This document shows positions 47,434 to 56,605 of a stretch of 64,000 bases of DNA, one piece after another (position 1 is the first letter of the stretch; the number at the start of each line of letters is the position of its first letter). Source of the DNA: Pseudoalteromonas sp. H105 (lineage in GTDB: Bacteria > Pseudomonadota > Gammaproteobacteria > Enterobacterales > Alteromonadaceae); contig NZ_LOFH01000005.1 of assembly GCF_001469215.1 (NCBI RefSeq), positions 62,001 through 126,000 of the forward strand, given 5' to 3'. Made by a program: the position numbers and the translations under genes. The notes under the pieces are model-generated. The model worked only from the letters and a program-made list of their open reading frames with translations. It ran no database searches and was not told where the DNA came from.

Positions 47434-48012
47434 GTGAAAAAACGCATCGTATTAACAGGTGGGCCCGGTGGTGGAAAAACAACGGCCATTGATCTATTAC
47501 GCCGAGAGTTTTCAAAACAAATAGTGGTGGTTCCTGAATCTGCAACCATATTATTTGGTGGCGGCATCAAACGAAACGAGTCACCTCATCTTATAAAAGC
47601 CCACCAACAAGCCATTTTTAACCTGCAAAAGCACCTTGAACATATTCAACGCACCGAACACCCCAATCGCTTAATGCTTTGCGATCGCGGTAGCTTAGAT
47701 GGTTTAGCTTATTGGCCTGATGAACCTAGTGCTTTTTTTGATTGCCTCAAAACAGATTTACATACCGAGCTTACTCAGTACGACGCCGTTATTTTCTTTG
47801 AAACCGCAGCTAAATCAGGGCAAAGCATTCATAGCAATAACCCTGTACGAAACGAATCTGACAAACAAGCCATACTCCTTGATGACAAACTGCAGGCGAT
47901 CTGGTCTCAACATCCTAACTTCAACTTAGTTAAAAGCTCAGAATCTTTTATTCAAAAAGTAATGTTTGGTATTGAAACCATTAAAAAAGTCATGGACAGT
48001 TACAAAGCCTAA
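47434..48012 (+). CDS. AAA_28-type ATPase/kinase-like protein
   Basis: 192 aa. RIVLTGGPGGGKTTAIDLL is a Walker A loop; MLCDRGSLDGLAYWP carries a DRG motif like that of nucleoside-kinase folds, and VIFFETAAKSGQ follows. This fits the AAA_28 family, which resembles the kinase domain of NadR. The substrate is unknown. GTG start (no ATG in frame nearby), GAGA 9 nt before. Followed 23 nt later by the convergent yqjG gene. Confidence 0.8.
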   Translation: MKKRIVLTGGPGGGKTTAIDLLRREFSKQIVVVPESATILFGGGIKRNESPHLIKAHQQAIFNLQKHLEHIQRTEHPNRLMLCDRGSLDGLAYWPDEPSAFFDCLKTDLHTELTQYDAVIFFETAAKSGQSIHSNNPVRNESDKQAILLDDKLQAIWSQHPNFNLVKSSESFIQKVMFGIETIKKVMDSYKA

Positions 48013-48035
48013 TGACTAATTTAAACCCACATAAC

Positions 48036-49007
48036 TCACCCCCGATTATGTGGTGTGAGGTAATCGATATAAGGCCCCTTGGGTACCACTTGTGTTGGAT
48101 TAATCATGGTGTGGCTAAAATAGTAATGCCGTTTAATATGATAAAAATCAACGGTTTCATTAACCTTTCCTATCTGATAAAGCTCACGTACATAGTGACT
48201 CATTGCAGGGTAACTTTCTATGGTTCGTAAATTACACTTAAAGTGACCAACATACACACTATCAAAACGGATCAAGGTGGTAAATAAGCGCCAATCGGCC
48301 TCTGTAAGCGTATCTCCCACTAAATAGCGGTTTTTACCTAAACGGGCCTCAATATTATCAAGCGCATCAAATAGATTATCAAAGGCATCAGTGTATGCCT
48401 GTTGAGTGGTTGCAAACCCTGCACGATATACCCCATTATTTATATGCTTGTATATGAAGTCGTTTACTTCATCTATTTGTGAACGTAATTCACGCGGATA
48501 AAAATCCAATGTATTCCCAGTTAATGTGTCAAAGGCTGAGTTAAACATTCGAATAATCTCTGCAGACTCATTACTTACAATCCGACTGGTTTTTTTATCC
48601 CATAATACAGGAACAGTGACTCTCCCTGAGTAATCTGCTTTGTGCGATGTATAGATTTGATACATATAATCTTTATCAAATAAGTTATCGCCTGAGCTGT
48701 AATTAGCCTTATCAAAACTCCAACCATGCTCGAGCATATCCGGGCTTACAACCGATACACTAATGTAGTCTTCAAGCCCTTTTAAATGACGGAATATCAG
48801 GGTCCGATGCGCCCATGGGCAAGCCAGTGACACATATAAATGATAGCGCCCCTTTTCTGCTTTAAAACCCGCAACTCCAGTTTCGCCCGCACTGCCATCA
48901 GGCGTTACCCAATTGCGTAATTGAGCGGCTTCACGTTTAAATTCACCTTGGTTATTATCAGTGTCATACCACTTATCGTGCCACTGACCATCAACAAGTA
49001 ATCCCAT
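48036..49007 (-). CDS. yqjG: Glutathionyl-hydroquinone reductase
   Basis: 323 aa Xi-class glutathione transferase. WVTPDGSAGETGVAGFKAEKGRYHLYVSLACPWAHRTLI holds the catalytic Cys in the CPWA motif; LWDKKTSRIVSNESAEIIRM is the glutathione-binding SNES; the C-terminal helical domain (YLVGDTLTEADWRLFTTLIRFD) is standard. It reduces glutathionyl-hydroquinones using glutathione. Same strand and 9 nt after the pirin gene, so likely one operon. Confidence 0.95.
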   Translation of the reverse strand: MGLLVDGQWHDKWYDTDNNQGEFKREAAQLRNWVTPDGSAGETGVAGFKAEKGRYHLYVSLACPWAHRTLIFRHLKGLEDYISVSVVSPDMLEHGWSFDKANYSSGDNLFDKDYMYQIYTSHKADYSGRVTVPVLWDKKTSRIVSNESAEIIRMFNSAFDTLTGNTLDFYPRELRSQIDEVNDFIYKHINNGVYRAGFATTQQAYTDAFDNLFDALDNIEARLGKNRYLVGDTLTEADWRLFTTLIRFDSVYVGHFKCNLRTIESYPAMSHYVRELYQIGKVNETVDFYHIKRHYYFSHTMINPTQVVPKGPYIDYLTPHNRG

Positions 49008-49016
49008 AACAATCTC

Positions 49017-49859
49017 CTATAAAGTACCAAATTTACCGGCTTGATAATCTCGAACGGCTTGCTGCAACTCAATCTGGGTAGTCATAACAAACGGGCCCAT
49101 GTGAGCTATTGGCTGATTAAGAGGCTCACCCGCGAGCAATAAAACACCAGCCCCTATATTTGAGCTAAAAGAAATATCAGTGTGTGGCTGTAATATAAGC
49201 AAACTACCCGATTTAATCTTACCCGCTTGTGCTGTCTCAATTTCGCCAGTATGAACATAAATCATCGCTTTTGATTGCGCTAATGACGTATGAGAAAAGG
49301 CCGTTTGGGCAGGTAATGTGACATCTGCCACCATGCCATTAGCTGCTAAATTTTGTAAACTAGATACTTGCTGTTCATCAGCAAACTGCCAACTGCCTGC
49401 TAATGCAGTTAACTTAACACCTTGCTCATCGTGCATTACAGGTGCTGGGGACTGTGTTGTATCTTGATATTGCGGTGCTCTCAACTTGTCTTTGCTTGGC
49501 ATATTGAGCCAAATTTGAAAACCATGCATGCCCTCCTTTGCATCCGCTAAGGGCATTTCACTGTGAATCACACCAAAACCTGTGCTCATCCACTGTACAT
49601 CACCCGCACGAATCGCTTTTTTATTTCCCATTTGATCTTGATGTTCAAAGCCGCCTTTGATGATATAAGTGAATGTTTCGATCCCGCGATGTGGATGCGC
49701 TGGGAACCCCCCCATAAAATCGTTTTCATCATTTGACTTTAGTTCATCAATCATTAAAAAAGGGTCGAGGTGTTTACCATCAAAACCAGCTATACGGCTG
49801 ATATTGACCCCATCACCATCACTGGTTGCATGGCTTGATAGAATATTTAATATTTGCAT
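49017..49859 (-). CDS. Pirin family protein
   Basis: 280 aa bicupin. HPHRGIETFTYIIKGGFEHQDQMGN (metal-binding HxH), WMSTGFGVIHSEMP (third His and Glu) and a C-terminal cupin (VLLLAGEPLNQPIAHMGPFVMTT). Some pirins have quercetin dioxygenase activity (for example E. coli YhhW), others bind regulators; the role here is not told by sequence. Operon with yqjG, which also handles quinone-type compounds, so quinone or aromatic detoxification is a reasonable guess. Confidence 0.92.
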   Translation of the reverse strand: MQILNILSSHATSDGDGVNISRIAGFDGKHLDPFLMIDELKSNDENDFMGGFPAHPHRGIETFTYIIKGGFEHQDQMGNKKAIRAGDVQWMSTGFGVIHSEMPLADAKEGMHGFQIWLNMPSKDKLRAPQYQDTTQSPAPVMHDEQGVKLTALAGSWQFADEQQVSSLQNLAANGMVADVTLPAQTAFSHTSLAQSKAMIYVHTGEIETAQAGKIKSGSLLILQPHTDISFSSNIGAGVLLLAGEPLNQPIAHMGPFVMTTQIELQQAVRDYQAGKFGTL

Positions 49860-50017
49860 GGTTTATCTCATATACTTAACTATGCTTCATATTAGGCATG
49901 TGAACTGGAAACAACCATTGCTTAAAATAGTATCAATCATTCGTTTAAATAGAATGATAACTAACCTTATCTTTCGTATGGTTATTTTTACGTTTTTTAG
50001 ATACAATTTTGCACCAA

Positions 50018-53000
50018 ATGAAAATAATAAAGAGTATCATTATTTTATCTTTATCATTACAGACTCGTCTTTATCGCTTATTTTTCTTATTAAGCTTACC
50101 TGGCATTGTGGCTATTTTATTTAGCCTTTGGTACGCGAAAGAAAATGCTCTCAAAGAAAGTCGTTTGCAAGCACTCGCTATTTCCCAACAGCTTGCAACG
50201 CAACAAACTAATTTACTTAATGAAGTTAAGCATTTCACGGTGCAGCTTGCCAAACTTGATGACTTCACGTCCCCGCTAAAATCAGAATGCCCACCCTATC
50301 TCGAGAAAGTAGGCTCTCTCAATTCTGAGATAGCTAACATTGGTATTGTTGACTTACAGGGCAAGCCACAATGTTTGCTAAGTGGCATTAACAAAGAAAT
50401 TGATATTACTGACCGCCAATATTTTAAAAATGCACTCACAACAAAAAGTTTTGCGATTGGTTTTTTTCAAAAAGATCGAAGCTTAGATACGCTTACCATT
50501 AATTTTGCATACCCATTACTAGACAAAAACAATAGCCCTTATGGGGTTGTTGTCAGCGTGATGACACTGGATTGGTGGAGCAAAAAACTGGCGAACTTTC
50601 ACCTTCCTCAGGGGGCGTTTGCGATTATTACCGATAGCCATAATCGCGTTGTAGCAAACCACCCATATGATGTTCAACTCCTTGGTAAAAACATTAAGGA
50701 ATACGGCTTTAGTGATGCGACATCAAAGGTAAACACCATTGTCGATTTTAATGGGGTGAACTATGCAATTCATAAACAACAGATGTATAAAGATGAAGTT
50801 AATAACACCCTAAACGCGTATGTTGCTATTCCTTTCGAAGAAGCAATTCAAGATGCAAATCAACTTTTTTTAAATACACTCGTCGCATTTATTATAATTT
50901 TATTAGGAATGTGTTTGTTTACACATTTACGCTTAAAACAATCAATCCTAAACCCCCTAGCGCAATTGACACTGGCGATTCAAGCACTTGCAAAAGGCCA
51001 TTTACCCAAGCAGTTTAGTCTTCAAAGCTCTGAGCTCAACTCCTTATACAAACACTTTGAAACAATGGCACAAACACGTCTTGCCGCTGAGTCACATGTA
51101 AAACGCCAACACGCAGAATTAAACAGTCTATTAAATGCCTTACCAGACATTTATATTCGCATTAACATACATGGCGATGTGCTTAATTTGGGCGGTCAAA
51201 TCGGGCGTTTAAATAAACCTGTGTTTGCTCATTCCAAAGCACACCTGCGTGATTTAGTCGGTGAAGACAATAGTAAGCAGTTACTTAGCTGCTTACCGAT
51301 CGGTACAAGCACAGCGCAATTTGAACTACTTGACGCTAACATTCACTCAAAACATATATACGATGTAAGGATTAGCGCAAAACCAAACAGTAATGAATAC
51401 ACCATTGTTTTACAGGATATTACGCTTAGAAAACAAGCTGAAAAAGCCTCGAGTCTCGCGTCTTTAGTTTATGCCAATAGCAGTGAAGGTATGGTAATAA
51501 CGGATCCAAATGCGACGATATTAGATGTTAACCCTGCCTTTTGCGAGGTAACCCAGTACCGAAAAGAAGAAGTGCTTGGTAAACCTATCTCTATTTTAAA
51601 TTCGGGTAAACACAAAAAATCATTTTATAAAAACATGTGGAAAATGATTGAACAATCAGGTCGCTGGCAAGGCGAAATCCAAAATAGGCGTAAAGATGGT
51701 GAGCTGTTTACTGAATGGCTAACAATCGATACCGTCTATGATGAGCATGCAAATCCACATCGCCGAGTCGCTATCTTTACGGATATTACAGAAAAAAAAG
51801 CAGCTGACGAATTAATATGGCATCAAACACACTTTGACCACTTAACTAACTTACCGAACAGAGTTGAATTAAAAGACCGCTTAAACCAGCGTTTAAGTAA
51901 GAACTTCAGTAAAAGCTCCCCCCTTGTGATCATGCTTCTAGACCTTGATCATTTTAAAGATATTAACGATACGCTAGGCCACTTTTATGGTGACGAATTA
52001 CTTAAAATGATCGCGCATAGACTGCATGAAACAAATCAAGACATTGATTTTATGGCGCGTATTGGTGGTGATGAATTTGTTATTGTCCATACAAAAATTG
52101 TCAGTGAGGAACACATTAAAAAGGTAGCAAACGATCTACTTAAAGCTATGTCGCAGCCATTTATGCTTGAAGGCGAGGAGATTTTTATCGCTGCAAGTAT
52201 AGGTATTGCTATTGCACCAACGGATGGCGATTCGTGTGAACAATTACTTAAAGCAGCAGATCAAGCCATGTTTCAAGCTAAACAAAATGGCCGCAATTGC
52301 TATGAGTTTTTTGACCTAAAACTACGTGAACAAGCGCAATATAGGATGGACCTATTAAAAAGTATGCGCTACGGCATTGAGCAGCAAGAATTCGAGTTAT
52401 ATTATCAACCAATCGTTGATCTTGGTTCTGAGCAAATCCATAAAGCCGAAGGGCTACTTCGCTGGCAACATCCTGTGCAAGGATTAGTTAGCCCAGCTCA
52501 ATTTATTCCTCTGGCAGAAGAGTCGAGATACATAAACCCGCTGGGGCAACTTGCCTTTACTAAAGCGTTGCAAACAGTTCAAACCATTCGCAAACTCGAT
52601 GAAAGCTTTCAGATAAGTGTTAATGTCTCACCAGTCCAGTTCAGTTGTTTAGACAGCGGCATTGATAAGTGGCCACAATTGCTACAAGCAGCAAATTTAC
52701 CCCTAAGTGCCATTGTTGCAGAAATTACCGAAGGCCTCATGATCACACCAGAGCCCCTAACTCAGCAACGGCTTAAAGCATTAGAACGCTCAGGTATGGA
52801 ATTGGCACTTGATGATTTTGGCACAGGTTACTCATCTCTTGCTTACTTGCAACAGATGGATGCCGATTACTTAAAAATAGACAAATGTTTTGTTGATGAC
52901 ATAAAAGCAGGAAACCAACAACTCGCATTGTGTAAAGCCATAATCAATATGGCCCATCAGTTTAATTTAAAAGTGATTGCTGAAGGCATTGAGACGCGCG

Positions 53001-53113
53001 AACAATATAATTTATTACTACAATTAGGCTGTGATTATGGGCAAGGTTATTTATTTTCAAAGCCATTGCCTGAAAAAGAGTTCATTGAATTGGTTCGTAA
53101 ACAACATCGTTAA
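50018..53113 (+). CDS. Membrane sensor with Cache, HAMP, PAS, GGDEF and EAL domains
   Basis: 1031 aa from ATG at 50018 (a TTG 9 nt upstream is possible). Two membrane helices (about 20-39, 282-300) bracket a dCache-like periplasmic domain (VGSLNSEIANIGIVDLQGKPQCLLSG). HAMP (about 302-352), a first PAS (about 364) and a second PAS/PAC (about 483-600) follow. GGDEF (about 607-765) has ARIGGDEF intact, but the inhibitory RxxD reads QDID. EAL (about 790-1025) reads EGL for EAL, with DDFGTGYSSL, KIDKCFVDD and EGIET intact, so c-di-GMP hydrolysis is possible. It likely links an extracellular ligand to c-di-GMP turnover. Confidence 0.93.
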   Translation: MKIIKSIIILSLSLQTRLYRLFFLLSLPGIVAILFSLWYAKENALKESRLQALAISQQLATQQTNLLNEVKHFTVQLAKLDDFTSPLKSECPPYLEKVGSLNSEIANIGIVDLQGKPQCLLSGINKEIDITDRQYFKNALTTKSFAIGFFQKDRSLDTLTINFAYPLLDKNNSPYGVVVSVMTLDWWSKKLANFHLPQGAFAIITDSHNRVVANHPYDVQLLGKNIKEYGFSDATSKVNTIVDFNGVNYAIHKQQMYKDEVNNTLNAYVAIPFEEAIQDANQLFLNTLVAFIIILLGMCLFTHLRLKQSILNPLAQLTLAIQALAKGHLPKQFSLQSSELNSLYKHFETMAQTRLAAESHVKRQHAELNSLLNALPDIYIRINIHGDVLNLGGQIGRLNKPVFAHSKAHLRDLVGEDNSKQLLSCLPIGTSTAQFELLDANIHSKHIYDVRISAKPNSNEYTIVLQDITLRKQAEKASSLASLVYANSSEGMVITDPNATILDVNPAFCEVTQYRKEEVLGKPISILNSGKHKKSFYKNMWKMIEQSGRWQGEIQNRRKDGELFTEWLTIDTVYDEHANPHRRVAIFTDITEKKAADELIWHQTHFDHLTNLPNRVELKDRLNQRLSKNFSKSSPLVIMLLDLDHFKDINDTLGHFYGDELLKMIAHRLHETNQDIDFMARIGGDEFVIVHTKIVSEEHIKKVANDLLKAMSQPFMLEGEEIFIAASIGIAIAPTDGDSCEQLLKAADQAMFQAKQNGRNCYEFFDLKLREQAQYRMDLLKSMRYGIEQQEFELYYQPIVDLGSEQIHKAEGLLRWQHPVQGLVSPAQFIPLAEESRYINPLGQLAFTKALQTVQTIRKLDESFQISVNVSPVQFSCLDSGIDKWPQLLQAANLPLSAIVAEITEGLMITPEPLTQQRLKALERSGMELALDDFGTGYSSLAYLQQMDADYLKIDKCFVDDIKAGNQQLALCKAIINMAHQFNLKVIAEGIETREQYNLLLQLGCDYGQGYLFSKPLPEKEFIELVRKQHR

Positions 53114-53196
53114 TTTAATACCAATCTGCTTAGATATGAGATTTATTTAATAACGAGAAAAGCGTTCAAACATTTATGCAAATTAGTATAGGATAC

Positions 53197-53229
53197 AAAA
53201 AAGCCCGCTGCGTTAATTGCGGGCCTTTT
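53197..53229. terminator. Intrinsic terminator after the GGDEF-EAL gene
   Basis: Stem GCCCGC/GCGGGC (53203-53208, 53219-53224) with a 10-nt loop, A run before and CTTTTT after. 90 nt past the stop. Confidence 0.8.
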
Positions 53230-53503
53230 TGTAGAATGAGTGAGTCTGCCGATAAATTAACAGAGAGACTTTATCACTTAATTAAAAATCAATACGTTAA
53301 AATTAATTATTCACCTATATTAAAATACTTTGGCACAGCTTTTGTGCACATTTTCAACTAGGTTTTCCTTCGAAAAACACAAACAATTAAACGACGAATT
53401 TTTTCTCAATTTCAACCTCAGCCCTCAAAGCGTTACTAATGATATTCAATCATGTATTTTAGTGGTGGTATCAACGAATAACAGCAACTTTTCCATTTTC
53501 TAT

Positions 53504-53907
53504 TTATAAAACGTCCATCATTGTTTGAGTGCATTCATTCAGCTGGTTATTTTTTGAGTAAATCCCTTTTGCATAGTGTTTATATCTAATGGTTATAGCT
53601 GAATGATTAAACGTAAACACATCTAATAGATCTATTTTGTATTCTGTATGAGCCCCTAAAGAAAAAGTCATGCTTTTCTCAGAGGTTCTTTTCCGCCAGG
53701 TAAACAAGAATCATCAATCACCCAAAGCAAATGAGAATGCCACATCATCAACGAGCAACGATATATATTCCTCCAATTCTTTTTAGTAACGCAGAGTAGC
53801 CAAGTCGCCTTCATTTTTGAAAATATAACGTTGCAAATGCATTTAGAACCACTCGCAGATATTGAACCTGAGAATAAAATAAAAATCGACAATAATATTT
53901 TTTGCAT
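53504..53907 (-). pseudogene. Frameshifted small exported protein gene
   Basis: ATG at 53907 begins a clear signal peptide (MQKILLSIFILFSGSISASG), but the reading frame then gives unlikely sequence. A neighbouring frame gives KNEGDLATLRY and LEEYISLLVDDVAFSFALGD with stops, and the tail from about 53670 (MTFSLGAHTEYKIDLLDVFTFNHSAITI) is open to a stop at 53504. At least two or three shifts are needed to join the pieces, so this is most likely decay. It sits directly downstream of the trypsin-like protease gene and may have been its partner. Family not recognised. Confidence 0.5.
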
Positions 53908-53933
53908 AAAACCGGCTTTCCAATAATAGGATA

Positions 53934-54803
53934 TCAATCGCTCGTATTAGATTTAACTACAGGTTGTGTAATAGTAATATCTTTGCATACCATCGGTAGC
54001 ATCTCAGTTGTCAACCCCGCTGGAAGCTTGCTTTGACTTAACTTTGTTGTGACTGAAGCTAGGCTACTTGGGTTAGGATGGTAAATAACCTCATGAATCC
54101 AATCATTAAAGTAAGATACTCTGGTATACACTTCATCAATACCATATTTACCAATCCCGCCCTTTTCAAATCGAGAGCTAATTCCTAAGACTTTAATCCC
54201 TGATTTCGTTTTGATATAAGCAGGACCACCGCTATCACCTCCTCCAGACACCCCTTCTAAAGGAAGGGCTTCACTACCATTATCAAACTTAAACTTTAAC
54301 AATGGTCCTTGCGCGTAAGTCACTTGATTCTGTGCTTTACGTAATACACCTTTATTAGCGAAGTTATCTACCGTTTCTCCAATTAACCCATTTCCTGTTC
54401 CGCCAATACCTATAAACCAAACTTGTTTATTTAGTTCATTATTTTTGGTTTCGATGATTGCAGGCTTCACCGCCTGAACAGCTTGCGCTAACTCTACTAA
54501 TGCAATGTCATGACTGCTGCCAGGTTTATATAACTTATGGATAAACAGGTTTTCGATAGTTTCCAATTTTCCATTAATCTCAACTTTACTCCCCTTTTCA
54601 ATGCAAAAAGAAGCATGTGCTGCTGTTAATATCCATTTAGGGGCTATTAAAGAACCATGGGCACCACCTACGTAAAATGTAGCTAAAGGCGGAAACTCAT
54701 TAATATTAGTCTTATAATTAAAATCGTTTTTGTCATGTTTTATAACAATCGCGTTGCTATAAAAAGACATGATTAAAAGTGTCGTGAAAAATGCTTTGTT
54801 CAT
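53934..54803 (-). CDS. Secreted trypsin-like serine protease
   Basis: 289 aa, signal peptide MNKAFFTTLLIMSFYSNA, then a chymotrypsin-fold domain (S1). Catalytic triad: His63 in LTAAHAS, Asp99 in SHDIALVEL, Ser191 in GGGDSGGPAY. There is no conventional zymogen IVGG; the mature start reads IVIKHDKND. Cys residues at 67 and near 272 are few for S1. The C-terminal 40 residues (SSLASVTTKLSQSKLPAGL onward) extend beyond the protease domain. A decayed CadC-like regulator gene lies upstream in opposite orientation, suggesting it once controlled this protease. Confidence 0.88.
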   Translation of the reverse strand: MNKAFFTTLLIMSFYSNAIVIKHDKNDFNYKTNINEFPPLATFYVGGAHGSLIAPKWILTAAHASFCIEKGSKVEINGKLETIENLFIHKLYKPGSSHDIALVELAQAVQAVKPAIIETKNNELNKQVWFIGIGGTGNGLIGETVDNFANKGVLRKAQNQVTYAQGPLLKFKFDNGSEALPLEGVSGGGDSGGPAYIKTKSGIKVLGISSRFEKGGIGKYGIDEVYTRVSYFNDWIHEVIYHPNPSSLASVTTKLSQSKLPAGLTTEMLPMVCKDITITQPVVKSNTSD

Positions 54804-54990
54804 GTTTTAATACCTTAACTTGAAATTGTTCTAACGGCTGATGCTAAGCTTAATCAGTATTGTGTTGTGCCATGTTATTCTGTTGCATGTGACAGTCGAC
54901 TTTCTATGTTTTGTTCCTTAAAGTTGGCTAACCAATAGCTATCCAAATTATATCCTTGCGTGTTTTTGTACTTAGATAGGTAGTTTTGCA

Positions 54991-55687
54991 ATGCAAATTG
55001 ATAAAAATAAGGTTGAGCAACTAAAGAGGAAACCATTTAAAGTAAATGGCGCAGAAGTTGATTATCAAAGAAACCTTATCCGTATAGATGATGTAGATAA
55101 CGCAGTACAGCCTATGGTAATGGAATTAATGGTGTTGTTAAGTAGCCATAAAGGAAAAACGTTATTAAAGAGTGATATTGTCGCTCACCTTTGGCCTGAT
55201 ACGATCGTGGGTCCCGATTCATTAGCAAATACCATGGCTTGACTTCGCAAAATATTAAACGACGATGCTAAAACGCCAATCTATGTAGAGACAGTGCAAA
55301 AAAAAAGGCTACCGATGGTTACAAGATATTAAAAAAGAGCCAGAGAAGCGCATACATAAAAAAAACTTAATTTTAATATTAGCCTCAATAATCTTTATGC
55401 CGTTCTTATTTATCTTTTTTACAAAAGAGCCAATAACACAATCTTCTTCAGAGTTTTTGTTTCCAGAACTGTCAATTACTCAGTTACCTGCCGGGGGGTA
55501 TGAAGTAGATGTAGCTATTGAGGGCGAATTAACAGAGGAAAGAAAAGCGGCAGTGCTAAAAGAAATAAAGAGAATCACAGGGGAAGAAAACTCAGAAATG
55601 GAATTTACTTTTGACTCCTTAACCCCAACATGTGTTGATAAAGCCGAACAAAACATAAATTGCGAATACAAAGATAAACAACATTAA
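54991..55687 (+). pseudogene. Decayed CadC/ToxR-like membrane transcription regulator
   Basis: 54991-55242 encodes a Trans_reg_C winged helix (VDYQRNLIRIDD, VMELMVLLSSHKGKTLLKSDIVAHLWPDTIVGPDSLANTMA), then TGA at 55240-55242 where CGA (Arg) is expected before LRKILNDDAKTPIYVETVQKK. At 55298-55306 a run of nine A puts the rest out of frame; with eight it reads GYRWLQDIKKEPEKR, the usual wing end. The C-terminal part, open to 55687, has a membrane helix (LILASIIFMPFLFIFF) and a small periplasmic domain. Two lesions argue for a pseudogene, though one indel could be a sequence error. Confidence 0.75.
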
Positions 55688-55739
55688 TGAAGCAGGTACA
55701 TTAAACAGGATTTCATGCTTGTACTAGCTCATACTTAAT

Positions 55740-56072
55740 CTAACAGTTTTTATCAATCAGTGTGCCGTTGAAGTATAACGTTGCTGTTTTTTTGCTTAGC
55801 TCATGGGTCAGTTTTTGCTTCATATGAATTAAGATACGTTTTGCTTGAGTGATTAAAGTGCCAGTATCTATAGTGTGTCGATCACTGGCAAGTATTTTTA
55901 GTTTATCTAATTCGGGTTTGATTAATTCAAGAAAGTTTAAAGCATGATGAAGATGTTTAGTTTTAAGTGAAATGCGTATATCGGAGCCGATAAATTTACG
56001 AGGGAAAACATAACGAAAATAGTAACGTTCTTTTCGTAGTATGAGGTGTTCGGGGAGTTTGATATGTCTCAT
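55740..56072 (-). pseudogene. Truncated tyrosine integrase (N-terminal DUF6538-type part)
   Basis: 110 aa from ATG at 56072. MRHIKLPEHLILRKERYYFRYVFPRKF followed by SLKTKHLHHALNFLELIKPELDKL resembles the N-terminal DUF6538 and start of the core-binding region of phage-type integrases. The protein ends after ATLYFNGTLIDKNC, so the catalytic domain is missing. An open frame also reaches upstream to 56174 through repeat DNA. Its position beside rnpB, with direct repeats upstream, suggests the relic of an integrated element. Confidence 0.6.
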
Positions 56073-56106
56073 TAAGTTACCTATGTGTAAGTAACGTATT
56101 GAGTTT

Positions 56107-56130
56107 ATTTGGCACACTATTTGGCACACT
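56107..56130. repeat. Tandem 12-bp direct repeat upstream of the integrase relic
   Basis: ATTTGGCACACT occurs twice, exactly adjacent (56107-56118, 56119-56130); an inverted TGTGCCA follows at 56141-56147. Between rnpB and the integrase start, such motifs may be integrase arm or promoter sites. Confidence 0.6.
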
Positions 56131-56160
56131 TTTAAAATTTTGTGCCATGAGATTAGTGGT

Positions 56161-56200
56161 TCAAGCGTAAGCACCTAATAAATCAGATGCTTACGCTTGA
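56161..56200 (-). terminator. rnpB: Strong hairpin just beyond the rnpB 3' end
   Basis: A 13-bp perfect stem TCAAGCGTAAGCA/TGCTTACGCTTGA (56161-56173, 56188-56200) with a 14-nt loop, 4 nt past rnpB. No T run follows on the minus strand, so it may be a factor-assisted terminator, processing barrier or part of the integrated element. Confidence 0.45.
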
Positions 56201-56204
56201 GTTT

Positions 56205-56562
<358 letters not shown>

Positions 56563-56569
56563 GGCGCGC

Positions 56570-56575
56570 AGTATA
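56570..56575 (-). promoter_or_regulatory. rnpB: rnpB -10 box
   Basis: Minus strand TATACT (56575-56570), followed by GCGCGC, the GC-rich discriminator typical of stable RNA promoters, and +1 near 56562. A short palindrome CTGAGCTTATAGCTCAG (56577-56593) fills the -35 to -10 spacer and may also act as the rsmI terminator. Confidence 0.55.
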
Positions 56576-56605
56576 CCTGAGCTTATAGCTCAGCGCAGTA
56601 AAGAA

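Noticed and set aside
53176-53361. 61-codon open frame after the GGDEF-EAL gene
   Set aside because: It runs through the terminator hairpin at 53203-53224; not a gene.
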